From Streptomyces sp. NBC_00223 (GTDB taxonomy: Bacteria; Actinomycetota; Actinomycetes; Streptomycetales; Streptomycetaceae): 64,000 nt of DNA. Position numbers and translations under genes: made by a program. Where the stretch lies: NCBI RefSeq assembly GCF_036199905.1, contig NZ_CP108109.1:3023501-3087500 (forward strand), written 5' to 3'. The first letter of the stretch is position 1. The number at the start of each line of letters is the position of its first letter. The notes under the pieces were generated by a model. It made no database searches. It was not told the origin of the DNA and saw nothing but the letters and a program-made list of their open reading frames with translations. Shown one piece after another: positions 51,359 through 59,998 of this stretch.

Positions 51359-53935
51359 TCAGTCGCCCAGGAGGGGCAGCAGTTCGGGCAGATGGCCGTC
51401 CGAGGCCAGGCCCGCGGCGACGCGCTCGGCCGGGACCTCGCCGTAGAGGGTGGTGCGCTGTCGGGAGGGACGACCGGCGGCCTCGGCGATGGCCACCAGG
51501 TCGCGGATCGAGCGGTAGGAGCCGTAACTCGACCCCGCCATGCGGGAGATGGTCTCCTCCATCAGGGTGCCGCCCAGGTCGTTGGCGCCCGAGCGCAGCA
51601 TGTCGGCGGCGCCCTCGGTGCCGAGCTTCACCCAACTGGTCTGGATGTTGGTGATGTGCGGGTGCAGCAGCAGACGGGCCATCGCGGTGACCGCGCGGTT
51701 GTCGCGGGTGGTCGGCCCCGGGCGGGCGATCCCCGCGAGGTAGACGGGCGCGTTGGTGTGGATGAAGGGCAGGGTGACGAACTCGGTGAAGCCGCCCGTG
51801 CGTTGCTGGATCTCGGCGAGCAGCCGCAGATGGCCGAGCCAGTGGTGGGGCTGGTCGACATGGCCGTACATCATGGTGGACGAGGAACGGATGCCCAGCT
51901 CATGGGCGGTGGTGACGACCTCGACCCAGGTGGCGGTGGGCAGTTTGCCCTTGGTGAGGACCCAGCGCACCTCGTCGTCCAGGATCTCGGCGGCGGTGCC
52001 GGGGATGGAGTCCAGGCCCGCCTCCTTGGCGGCGGTCAGCCAGTCGCGGATGGACATGCCGGTACGGGTGGCGCCGTTGACGACCTCCATCGGCGAGAAG
52101 GCGTGCAGATGCATGCCGGGAACGCGGGCCTTGACCGCCTTGGCGATGTCGAAGTACGCGGTGCCCGGCAGGTCGGGGTGGATGCCGCCCTGCATGCACA
52201 CCTCGGTCGCGCCGACCTCCCACGCCTGCTCGACCCGGTCGGCGACCTGGTCGAGCGAGAGGGTGAACGCGTCCGCGTCGGTGCGGCGCTGCGCGAAGGC
52301 GCAGAAACGGCAGCCGGTGTAGCAGACGTTGGTGAAGTTGATGTTGCGGGTGACGATGTACGTCACCTCGTCGCCGACCACCGCGCGCCGCAGGTCGTCG
52401 GCGATCCGGGTGAGCGCGTCCAGCGCCGGGCCGTCGGCGTGCAGCAGGGCGAGCGCTTCGGCGTCGGTGAGCCTGGCGGGGTCGTCGGCGGCCGTGGACA
52501 GGGCCGATTTGATGTCTGCGTCCACCCGGTCGGGGACAAGGCCGGGCGCGGCCTGCTCGCGCAGCTCGGCCCAGTCGCCGTAGACCTCGTCGAAGTCGTC
52601 CCTGCGGTCGGCCGTACGCCCCTCGGTGTCGATCGTGCGGTGCAGGTCGGTGCGGCCCGCGGCGGCCGGGAAGGTGTCCTCGGGCTCCTGCCAGGGCAGA
52701 CCGCGCGGGCGCACGTCCTCCCGGGCGAGGCCGGTGTACGGGTCGGCGAGCGCGCGGACGTGCGGGAGCAGCCGGGGGTCGAGCCAGGGTTCGCCGCGCT
52801 GGACGAACTCGGGGTAGATGGTGAGGCGTTCCTTGAGCGTGAAGCCCGCGGCGGCGGTACGGGCGGCGAGGTCGTCGATCTGCGGCCAGGGGCGTTCGGG
52901 GTTGACATGGTCGGGGGTGAGCGGCGAGACGCCGCCCCAGTCGTCGATGCCGGCCGCGATGAAGCGGTCGTACTCGCCGTCGACCAGGTTGGGCGGGGCC
53001 TGGATACGGGCGGCGGGGCCGAGCACGACCCGGGCGACCGCGATGGTCGCGGCCAGCTCCTCCAGTTCGGCGTCGGGCATGCCGCGCATCGCGGTGTCGG
53101 GCTTGGCGCGGAAGTTCTGGATGATGACTTCCTGGACGCCGTGGTAGCGGCGGGCGGTGCGGCGGATGGCGAAGAGCGAGTCGGCGCGCTCCTCGTGGGT
53201 CTCGCCGATGCCGATGAGGATGCCGGTGGTGAAGGGCACGTTGGAGCGGCCGGCGTCCTCCAGGACCCGCAGCCGGACGGCGGGTTCCTTGTCGGGCGAG
53301 CCGTAGTGCGGGGCGCCGGGCTCCGACCACAGCCGGGTGGCGGTGGTCTCCAGCATCATGCCCATGGAGGGGGCGACGGGCTTGAGCCGCTGGAGGTCGG
53401 TCCAGCCGAGCACCCCGGGGTTGAGGTGCGGCAGCAGTCCGGTCTCCTCCAGGACGCGGATCGACATCGCGCGCACATAGGCGAGCGTGTCGTCGTACCC
53501 GTGCGCGTTCAGCCACTCGCGGGCCTCGGGCCAGCGGTCCTCGGGGCGGTCGCCGAGCGTGAACAGGGCTTCCTTGCAGCCCATTTCCGCACCTCGCCTG
53601 GCGATGTCCAGCACTTCGTCGGGCGATAGGAACATCCCATGACCGGCGCGGCGCAGCTTGCCGGGCACGGTGACGAAAGTGCAGTAATGACACTTGTCGC
53701 GGCACAGTCGGGTCAGCGGAATGAAGACCTTGCGGGAATAGGTGATGACGCCGGGCCGGCGGGCGGCTTCCAGGCCCGCGTCGCGTACCCGGGCGGCGGT
53801 CTCCGCGAGTCTCGTCAGGTCGGCGCCGCGGGCCCGGAGCAGCACCGCGGCCTCGCCGGTGTCGAGGGCGACGCCTTCCTCCGCGCGGTGCAGGGCGCGT
53901 CGCATGGCATTGGCGGTGGGCTGCGACAAGGTCAT
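51359..53935 (-). CDS. fbiC: FO synthase FbiC (F420 biosynthesis)
   Basis: An 858-residue fusion of the two radical-SAM halves (CofG and CofH) that make the deazaflavin FO, the chromophore of coenzyme F420, from tyrosine and a flavin-pathway pyrimidine. First cluster motif [10 protein letters not shown] near residue 78; second [10 protein letters not shown] near 537; linked by a helical region. [20 protein letters not shown] and [17 protein letters not shown] are typical. ATG 53935 (MTLSQPTAN) is chosen with CGGAGA ahead. Confidence 0.95.
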   Translation of the reverse strand: MTLSQPTANAMRRALHRAEEGVALDTGEAAVLLRARGADLTRLAETAARVRDAGLEAARRPGVITYSRKVFIPLTRLCRDKCHYCTFVTVPGKLRRAGHGMFLSPDEVLDIARRGAEMGCKEALFTLGDRPEDRWPEAREWLNAHGYDDTLAYVRAMSIRVLEETGLLPHLNPGVLGWTDLQRLKPVAPSMGMMLETTATRLWSEPGAPHYGSPDKEPAVRLRVLEDAGRSNVPFTTGILIGIGETHEERADSLFAIRRTARRYHGVQEVIIQNFRAKPDTAMRGMPDAELEELAATIAVARVVLGPAARIQAPPNLVDGEYDRFIAAGIDDWGGVSPLTPDHVNPERPWPQIDDLAARTAAAGFTLKERLTIYPEFVQRGEPWLDPRLLPHVRALADPYTGLAREDVRPRGLPWQEPEDTFPAAAGRTDLHRTIDTEGRTADRRDDFDEVYGDWAELREQAAPGLVPDRVDADIKSALSTAADDPARLTDAEALALLHADGPALDALTRIADDLRRAVVGDEVTYIVTRNINFTNVCYTGCRFCAFAQRRTDADAFTLSLDQVADRVEQAWEVGATEVCMQGGIHPDLPGTAYFDIAKAVKARVPGMHLHAFSPMEVVNGATRTGMSIRDWLTAAKEAGLDSIPGTAAEILDDEVRWVLTKGKLPTATWVEVVTTAHELGIRSSSTMMYGHVDQPHHWLGHLRLLAEIQQRTGGFTEFVTLPFIHTNAPVYLAGIARPGPTTRDNRAVTAMARLLLHPHITNIQTSWVKLGTEGAADMLRSGANDLGGTLMEETISRMAGSSYGSYRSIRDLVAIAEAAGRPSRQRTTLYGEVPAERVAAGLASDGHLPELLPLLGD

Positions 53936-54334
53936 TCTCCGAGGATATGCGGCGGCACGGACAATGCGGGGAGCCGCGGACAATGAGCCGGGTCCGTGAA
54001 CTGTCGGCAATATCACCCGGCGATCGGCCCGGACGAGGAATAGGACGCCGGAGGAACTGCGCGTAGTCGGGCGGCGCTTGACGGCGTGCGAGTTTTTGCG
54101 CCCGTGCGCGCTGAGTGACGGCGTACGCGCGGCGGAAAGGGGTGCGCGCGGCGGAAAGGGGTGCGCGGCGGCGGTCGCGCCGCCCCGGCTCACCGCGCGC
54201 GCCCGCCCGGAGCGCCCGGCGTCCGTCGCGCTCGTGTCCGGGGGGTCCGCCGCCTTCCTGCCGGTCCGGCGGCCGCCGCTCGCAAGCCCCGGCGGCTCAG
54301 CGTCCCCCGCCCGGCCCGCGGCCGCCCCCGAACG

Positions 54335-55216
54335 TCATCCCGAGATCCGGACCGACAGCAGTACGCGCCAGACCGCGTCCTCCACCCCGTGCACCGCCGC
54401 GATCCATCCCACGTTCTCCTCGTCCGTGCCGAGCCGGATCGCCTGGGCGAGTTCGCCGGTGACCTCGGCGAGGTCGGCGTGGGACATGGCCGGTTCCAGT
54501 CGGCCGCCGACCGCGCCGTCGTCGTGGTAGCGGTGGTACGCGGGGGCGCTGCGCAGTACGCCGACCGGGCTCCACTGCTGGGCCAGCCGCCACACGGGCT
54601 CGCCGCAGACCCGGTCCCCGTCCGCCTCCAGGACCTGCGTACGGCTGCGGTCGACGGCGAGCGGGGTCCAGGTGTCGGCGCCGGTCAGCACCAGGGCCGG
54701 GTCGCAGCGGCGCACCGCGCGGGCCACCTGCTCCGTGGCGCCGGGCGCGGGCAGCACCAGCGGCACCGCGGCCATGCCCGCGTACAGGCAGCCGAAGAAC
54801 GCGCCCGCGAGGTCGGGACCCTGCGGGTACGCCAGCATGACCCGGCTGCCGGGCTGGAGTTGGGCGCCGAGCCGGGACGCCACCGCCCTGGCCCGCCGGT
54901 CCAGCTCGCCGAAGCTGCACCCGCCCGTACCGCTCGCCTCCGCGCCCCCGTACGGCAGCGCGGGCACACCGCTCGGACGGCGCTCCGCGCGGTGGCGCAG
55001 CATCGGTCCGGGCAGCCGGCCGACATCGCCGGGCGTGGCGCGGGGGCCGCCGCCACCGCGTCCGGTCCCGCCGGGCCTGCCGCCGTCCCGGCTCACCACA
55101 GCCGTCCCGGCGGGTGCGGCCGCGACGGGCCGCACCCCCGCCGCCGGTCGCGCCTCCGGAGCCGTATGTGTCCGCCGCGGCCCCCACCGCCAGGGCGCCG
55201 CCTCGAACAATTCCAT
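54335..55216 (-). CDS. Truncated, degenerate adenylate-forming (FAAL-like) protein
   Basis: A 293-residue protein. Residues about 85-160 match the N-terminal part of fatty acyl-AMP ligases or NRPS adenylation domains: CSFGELDRRARAVASRLGAQ, GSRVMLAYPQGPDLAGAFFG, CLYAGMAAVPLVLPAPGA. The ATP-binding A3 signature (YTSGSTG-PKG) is absent; in its place is YHRYHDDGAVGGRLEP, followed by MSHADL, where active enzymes have a TH-NL stretch. The protein ends soon after (VGWIAAVHGVEDAVWRVLL). Catalysis is therefore unlikely, yet the frame is intact. It is divergent from afsR across 370 bases. Confidence 0.65.
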   Translation of the reverse strand: MELFEAAPWRWGPRRTHTAPEARPAAGVRPVAAAPAGTAVVSRDGGRPGGTGRGGGGPRATPGDVGRLPGPMLRHRAERRPSGVPALPYGGAEASGTGGCSFGELDRRARAVASRLGAQLQPGSRVMLAYPQGPDLAGAFFGCLYAGMAAVPLVLPAPGATEQVARAVRRCDPALVLTGADTWTPLAVDRSRTQVLEADGDRVCGEPVWRLAQQWSPVGVLRSAPAYHRYHDDGAVGGRLEPAMSHADLAEVTGELAQAIRLGTDEENVGWIAAVHGVEDAVWRVLLSVRISG

Positions 55217-55586
55217 ACTTTCCCCGGTGAAATCCCCTGAAACCGAAGAATCGGGTGAATAGGCCGTGCACTGAGTACACATGAGGGTCCCGTCACCCGC
55301 CCTGTCGCAGAACGCCCACTGGTACGAACCATCCCCACACAGCACAACCTCCGCGCACGCACAGACGGAACCTCAAATTCAGCCCAACTTTTGCCGCGAG
55401 GCCGGATCGGGACCATGCACGGGGTGACCCCGGCGGCCCGACACGGCAAACTGACACGGACGGGGCCGAACCCTCGGCTCCACGTGCCATGCGGACAACT
55501 GTTCCGTCCAGCGATGAACGATAGATATACGCGCGGAGAGCCGGGCCCGGGGAAGGCCCGGCTCGCGGGCGGTTCAGGGGGCAGAG

Positions 55587-58523
55587 ATGCAAACCAGGAC
55601 GGAGCCGGGCGGTGGCCTGCGGTTCGCGGTCCTCGGCCCGGTACGTGCCTGGCGCGACGACGAGCCGATCGTCACCGGCGCGCCGCAACAGCGCGCCCTG
55701 CTCGCCGCGTTGCTGCTGCGCGGCGGACGTACGGCGACCGCGTCGGAGCTCCTTGACGCCGTGTGGGGCGAGAGTCCGCCCAACACCGCGCTCGCCGCGC
55801 TGCGTTCGTACGCCTTCCGGCTGCGCAAGGCGCTCGGCCCGGAGGCGCTGATCACCGACTCCGGCGGCTACGCCCTGCGGGTGGGCACCGACGCGCTGGA
55901 CAGCGCCGTGGTCGAACGGCTCGCCGCGGAGGCCGAGAAGGTACGCGCCACCGATCCAGGACAGGCCCGCGAACTGCTCGCCTCCGCCCTGGAGTTGTGG
56001 CACGGCGAACCGCTGGCCGGACTGCCGGGCCCGTACGCCGAGACGCAGCGGGTACGGCTGACGGAGTGGCACCTCGGCCTCATCGAGACCCGCGTCGACC
56101 TCGATCTGGAGCTGGGCGCGCACGCCGAGACCGTCTCCGAACTCACCGCCCTGTCGGCCGAACACCCCCTGCGCGAGCGGCTGCGCGCCCTGCTGATGCT
56201 GGCGCTCTACCGCAGCGGACGGCAGGCGGAGGCCCTCGGGGTCTACGCCGACACCCGCCGTCTGCTCGCCGAGGACCTCGGCATCGACCCCTCGCCCGAG
56301 CTCAGCGAACTCCACCAGCGCATCCTGGAGGCCGACCCGGGCCTCGCCGCGCCCGCCGGGACCGCGATGGGCGGGGAGATCGCCCGTCCCGCGCAACTGC
56401 CCGCCACCGTCTCGGACTTCACCGGCCGCGCCGACTTCGTCCGCGAACTGACCGAGCAGCTCACCGAGGCCTCGCGCGGCAGCGGCGTCATGGCGGTCTC
56501 CGCGGTCGCGGGCATCGGCGGCGTCGGCAAGACCACCCTGGCCGTCCATGTCGCGCACGCCGCCCGCGACGCCTTCCCCGACGGGCAGTTGTACGTCGAC
56601 CTCCAGGGCACCGACCCGCGGCCGGCCGAACCCGAGGCCGTACTGGGCGCCTTCCTGCGGGCGCTGGGCGTACCGAACCCGGCCATCCCCGACTCGCTCG
56701 CCGAACGGGCCGCGCTCTACCGCTCCACCGTCGACGGCCGCCGGGTGCTCGCCCTGCTCGACAACGCCTACGACGCCGCGCAGATCCGGCAGTTGCTCCC
56801 CGGCACCCCCGGCTGCGCGGCCCTCGTCACCAGCCGGGTCCGGATGGTCGACCTGGCCGGCGCGCACCTGGTGGACCTCGACGTGATGTCACCGGAGGAG
56901 GCGCTTCAGCTCTTCACCCGGGTGGTCGGCCAGGAGCGGGTCAGCAGCGAACGGCAGGCCGCGCTCGACGTGGTGGGCGCCTGTGGCTTCCTGCCGCTGG
57001 CCATTCGGATCGCCGCCTCCCGGCTCGCCGCCCGCCGCACCTGGACCGTCTCCGTACTGGCCCGCAAGCTCGCCGACCACCGCCGCCGGCTGGACGAACT
57101 GCGGGCAGGCGACCTCGCGGTGAAGGCCACCTTCGCCCTCGGCTACGGCCATCTGTCCCCCGAACAGGCCCGCGCCTTCCGGCTGTTGTCGCTGCCCGAG
57201 GGCCCGGACATCTCGCTTTCCGCCGCCGCTGCCGTCCTCGACCTGGACCCGTACGAGACCGAGGAGCTGCTGGAGGCGCTGGTCGACATCAGCCTCATCG
57301 AGTCGGCCGCGCCGGCGCGCTACCGCTTCCACGACCTGCTGCGGCTGTACGCGCGGGAGTGCGCCGAGCGCGACGAGACCCCGCAGGCGCGCTGCCAGGC
57401 GCTCTCCCGGCTGCTCGACTTCTATCTGTCGTCGGCGGCGTGCGTGTACGAGCTGGAGAACCCGGGCGACCGCGTCCTCGACCACCTGGCGCCGACCACC
57501 CACGCCGGGCTGGACTTCGGCGGCCGCGAGGAGGCCCTGGAGTGGCTCTTCTCCGAGGCGCAGGGGCTGCTGGCGGCCGTGCAGCAGGCCGCGGCCGGCG
57601 GCTGCGAGGGCCCGATGCGGCGCGCGGTCGACCTGCTGCTCGCCGCGCAGGACCTGATGGAGTCGGGCATCCACGCCCGGCAGTACGAGCAGGCCACCCG
57701 CGCGCTGGTGAGCACCGCGCACGACTGCGGCGACCTGCTGGTCGAGGGCCGCGGCCGGGTCTGGCTCGGCCAACTGCTGTGCATGTCCGGGCGGTTCCGC
57801 GACGCCGAGGCCGAGGCACAGCTCGCCATGGTGCAGGGCCTCGCCGCGGAGGACGCCATGACGTGCAGCTACGCGGCGAATCTGCGGGGCATCATCGCGA
57901 TCTACGGCCGCCGCTTCGACGAGTGCACCGACTATCTGCACAACGCCCTCGAAGCCTTCCGCGCGGACGGCAACCGGCACGGCGAGGCGGCGACGCTGAG
58001 CAACCTGGCGCGCGCGCAGATCGAACTCGGCGACACCGAGTCGGCGTTGGCGGCCACCGAACAGGTCGTACAGATATATCGCGACCTGCGGGCGGGCTTC
58101 CGGCTCGGCAACGGCCTGTACGCCATGGGTACCGCGCTCACCGCGGCCGACCGGCTCGACGAGGCCGTCACCTGTCTCACCGAGGCGCTGACCATCTTCC
58201 GTGACGCCCGGCAGCAACTGTGGGAGGGCATGGCCTTCTACCGGCTCGCCAAGGCGCATCTGACCGCGCAGCGCTGGCGGCAGGCCGCCGCGTGCGCGGA
58301 ACAGGCGCTGCCGCTGCTGCGGGAGTCGGGCGGCGAGTGGCGTACGGCCAATGACCTGGTGCTCCTCGGACAGGCGCTCGCGGGCATCGGGCAGACCGTG
58401 CGCGCTTACGCCTGCTGGCACGACGCACTGGGCGTCTTCGTCGCCCTGGGCGCCCCCGAAGCCGACGAAGTGCGCGAACTTCTCGGCGACCAACCGACGT
58501 CCGCCGCTGCGATGCAAACGTAA
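55587..58523 (+). CDS. afsR: AfsR-type SARP regulator (SARP-NB-ARC-TPR)
   Basis: A 978-residue pleiotropic activator of secondary metabolism. Residues 1-260: OmpR-like winged helix (LRFAVLGPVRAWRDDEPI, QQRALLAALLLRGGRTATAS) and BTAD (LELWHGEPLAGLPGPYAE). NB-ARC ATPase with P-loop GIGGVGKTTLAVHVA near 312 and VLALLDNAYDAAQIRQLLPG. From about 620, TPR-like helices (EAATLSNLARAQIELGDTES). Size and neighbours (afsS, afsK) match S. coelicolor AfsR (SCO4426), which is phosphorylated by AfsK and activates afsS. GGGGG lies ahead of ATG 55587. Confidence 0.92.
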   Translation: MQTRTEPGGGLRFAVLGPVRAWRDDEPIVTGAPQQRALLAALLLRGGRTATASELLDAVWGESPPNTALAALRSYAFRLRKALGPEALITDSGGYALRVGTDALDSAVVERLAAEAEKVRATDPGQARELLASALELWHGEPLAGLPGPYAETQRVRLTEWHLGLIETRVDLDLELGAHAETVSELTALSAEHPLRERLRALLMLALYRSGRQAEALGVYADTRRLLAEDLGIDPSPELSELHQRILEADPGLAAPAGTAMGGEIARPAQLPATVSDFTGRADFVRELTEQLTEASRGSGVMAVSAVAGIGGVGKTTLAVHVAHAARDAFPDGQLYVDLQGTDPRPAEPEAVLGAFLRALGVPNPAIPDSLAERAALYRSTVDGRRVLALLDNAYDAAQIRQLLPGTPGCAALVTSRVRMVDLAGAHLVDLDVMSPEEALQLFTRVVGQERVSSERQAALDVVGACGFLPLAIRIAASRLAARRTWTVSVLARKLADHRRRLDELRAGDLAVKATFALGYGHLSPEQARAFRLLSLPEGPDISLSAAAAVLDLDPYETEELLEALVDISLIESAAPARYRFHDLLRLYARECAERDETPQARCQALSRLLDFYLSSAACVYELENPGDRVLDHLAPTTHAGLDFGGREEALEWLFSEAQGLLAAVQQAAAGGCEGPMRRAVDLLLAAQDLMESGIHARQYEQATRALVSTAHDCGDLLVEGRGRVWLGQLLCMSGRFRDAEAEAQLAMVQGLAAEDAMTCSYAANLRGIIAIYGRRFDECTDYLHNALEAFRADGNRHGEAATLSNLARAQIELGDTESALAATEQVVQIYRDLRAGFRLGNGLYAMGTALTAADRLDEAVTCLTEALTIFRDARQQLWEGMAFYRLAKAHLTAQRWRQAAACAEQALPLLRESGGEWRTANDLVLLGQALAGIGQTVRAYACWHDALGVFVALGAPEADEVRELLGDQPTSAAAMQT

Positions 58524-58571
58524 ATCCGCAGGTCAGCGGCGGATGCGGGGCGCGGTCCGACCGCGTACCCG

Positions 58572-58600
58572 TCAACTCAACGGGCCCGTTTATCAGTTGA
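58572..58600. promoter_or_regulatory. Nested palindromes between afsR and afsS
   Basis: TCAACT (58572-58577) and AGTTGA (58595-58600) are perfect outer arms; the perfect palindrome AACGGGCCCGTT (58579-58590) is nested inside. It lies about 120 bases before afsS. It could be an operator or the end of the afsR message. Confidence 0.45.
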
Positions 58601-58718
58601 TTATCGGCGGCTGCCACGATTCCATCACTGCACGAGCTGCCCGCTCGGTGGTGTACGGGGGTCGCCGCCGGGCGGGCTTCACGACAGCACGTCCCCGACG
58701 TTTTACAGGGAGAGCACC

Positions 58719-58892
58719 ATGAGTACCGATGTGCCGAAGCCGCCGAAGCCGCCGAAGACCGACAACCCGCTCGACCCGGACAACTTCCACGTGACGAGCG
58801 AGCCGGGCCAGCTGCCCGAGGGGCTTCTCGGGGACGTCAGTGGCGGCACGGTGAAGCCGGACAACTTCCACGTCACCGACGAGCGTCCCTGA
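58719..58892 (+). CDS. afsS: AfsS-like small regulatory protein
   Basis: A 57-residue protein. A Pro/Lys start (VPKPPKPPKTDNPLD) leads into two copies of one motif, PDNFHVTSE near 20-28 and PDNFHVTDE near 48-56, joined by a Gly-rich link. S. coelicolor AfsS (SCO4425, 63 aa) also consists of repeats around an Asp-Asn-His core, and the position between afsR and afsK is the same. AfsS stimulates antibiotic production by an unknown mechanism. AGGGAGAG precedes ATG 58719. Confidence 0.85.
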   Translation: MSTDVPKPPKPPKTDNPLDPDNFHVTSEPGQLPEGLLGDVSGGTVKPDNFHVTDERP

Positions 58893-58916
58893 CCGCTGAC
58901 AGTCAGGCCATGACTT

Positions 58917-58946
58917 CTGCCGGCGTATTGGGGGATACGCCGGCAG
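58917..58946 (+). terminator. afsS terminator hairpin
   Basis: CTGCCGGCGTAT (58917-58928) pairs with ATACGCCGGCAG (58935-58946) around TGGGGG, 25 bases past the afsS stop. No T tract follows. Confidence 0.8.
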
Positions 58947-58951
58947 ACCGC

Positions 58952-59034
58952 GGGGGGAACCGGGGGGAACAAGGGGGAAACAGGGGGAACGGGGGAACGG
59001 GGGGCGAGCCCAGGGGGCCGGGATAGCGGGGGGG
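58952..59034 (+). repeat. G-rich tandem repeats after afsS
   Basis: Runs of five or six G separated by AAC, AACAA or AAACA recur at least six times between 58952 and 59003, with further G runs to 59034. The plus strand could fold into G-quadruplexes. No protein is encoded in 58893-59245. Confidence 0.7.
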
Positions 59035-59245
59035 ACCACGCGTGATTCCCGGAGGGCTCGGCAGGCTGACCGCGGCGCGGAGGGGGCGCCGCGGTCAGTT
59101 GTGTGGAAGCGGCCCATTGCGCCGCTGACCTGGGATTTTTCCCGGTAGTCGTCCGGGTGGAGCGCTCACGGTGGCAAGGCCGCCGGGTCCGGCGTAGCGT
59201 CGGCCACATGGGGGCCGAGCGAGCGACCCGAGGCGGTGGCACCCG

Positions 59246-59962
59246 ATGGTCCGCAACATCCTGGGGGCCCTCCTCGCGCTCGCCGGAGCGGCGGCCGCCG
59301 TCCGGAGTCCCTTCCGTGTCTGGTACGACGGCCGTCACGGCTCCGACATCAGGGTGGACGACCTGTTCACACATGTCGGGGTCACGCCGCACGACGCGGC
59401 GTTGCTCGGCTCCCTCTTCCTGCCCATGGCCTTCGCGGCGCTGCTCACCCTTCTGGGGGTGCTGGCACGCTCGCGCTTCGCGGTGGCGCTGGCCGGGGTG
59501 CTCGTCCTCGGGGTCACCGTGCTGTGGATGGTCAGGCAGGCCCAGTACGCCGGCTCGCTGACCGCGGGCGGCAACGGCCTCGGCCAGGGCTTCGGCCTCG
59601 CGTTCCTGGGCGGGCTGCTCCTCCTGGCAGCCGCCCTCCTGCCGCCGCAGCGCCGCCGTCCGCGCCTCACCGAGCCCGACCGGCGCTACGGTGACCCGCC
59701 GCCGCCCGACCGGCCGCCGTACGAACCGCGACCGTATGAGCCGTCGGCCCACGAACCGTCGTCGTACGACGCGAAGCCGTACGACGACACCGCGCCGTAC
59801 GAACAGTTGCCGTACGACCCGGCGCCGTACGCGCTGCCGTCCGGGCCGCCGCCGTCCGAGCCCCCGTACCCGCCGGGTCCCGTGTCGCAGCCCGTGCCGG
59901 AAGCGCTCCCGGAGCCGCCGGACGCTCCGCCGCCGCCCACCTGGCAGCCGCCCGCACGCTGA
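59246..59962 (+). CDS. Small membrane protein with Pro/Tyr-rich tail, between afsS and afsK
   Basis: A 238-residue protein: four hydrophobic helices in the first 135 residues (MVRNILGALLALAGAAAAV; LLGSLFLPMAFAALLTLLGV; VALAGVLVLGVTVLW; FGLAFLGGLLLLAAALLPP), then a cytoplasmic Pro/Tyr-rich tail with repeated PPYEPRPYEPS, YDAKPYDD and YEQLPYDP. Such tails often bind partners. The gene occupies the position between afsS and afsK, but no function is known to me. The assigned ATG has no good ribosome site. Confidence 0.75.
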   Translation: MVRNILGALLALAGAAAAVRSPFRVWYDGRHGSDIRVDDLFTHVGVTPHDAALLGSLFLPMAFAALLTLLGVLARSRFAVALAGVLVLGVTVLWMVRQAQYAGSLTAGGNGLGQGFGLAFLGGLLLLAAALLPPQRRRPRLTEPDRRYGDPPPPDRPPYEPRPYEPSAHEPSSYDAKPYDDTAPYEQLPYDPAPYALPSGPPPSEPPYPPGPVSQPVPEALPEPPDAPPPPTWQPPAR

Positions 59963-59998
59963 CGGCCGGCCCTCGCCGCTCGGAGCGGTCCCGCCGCC

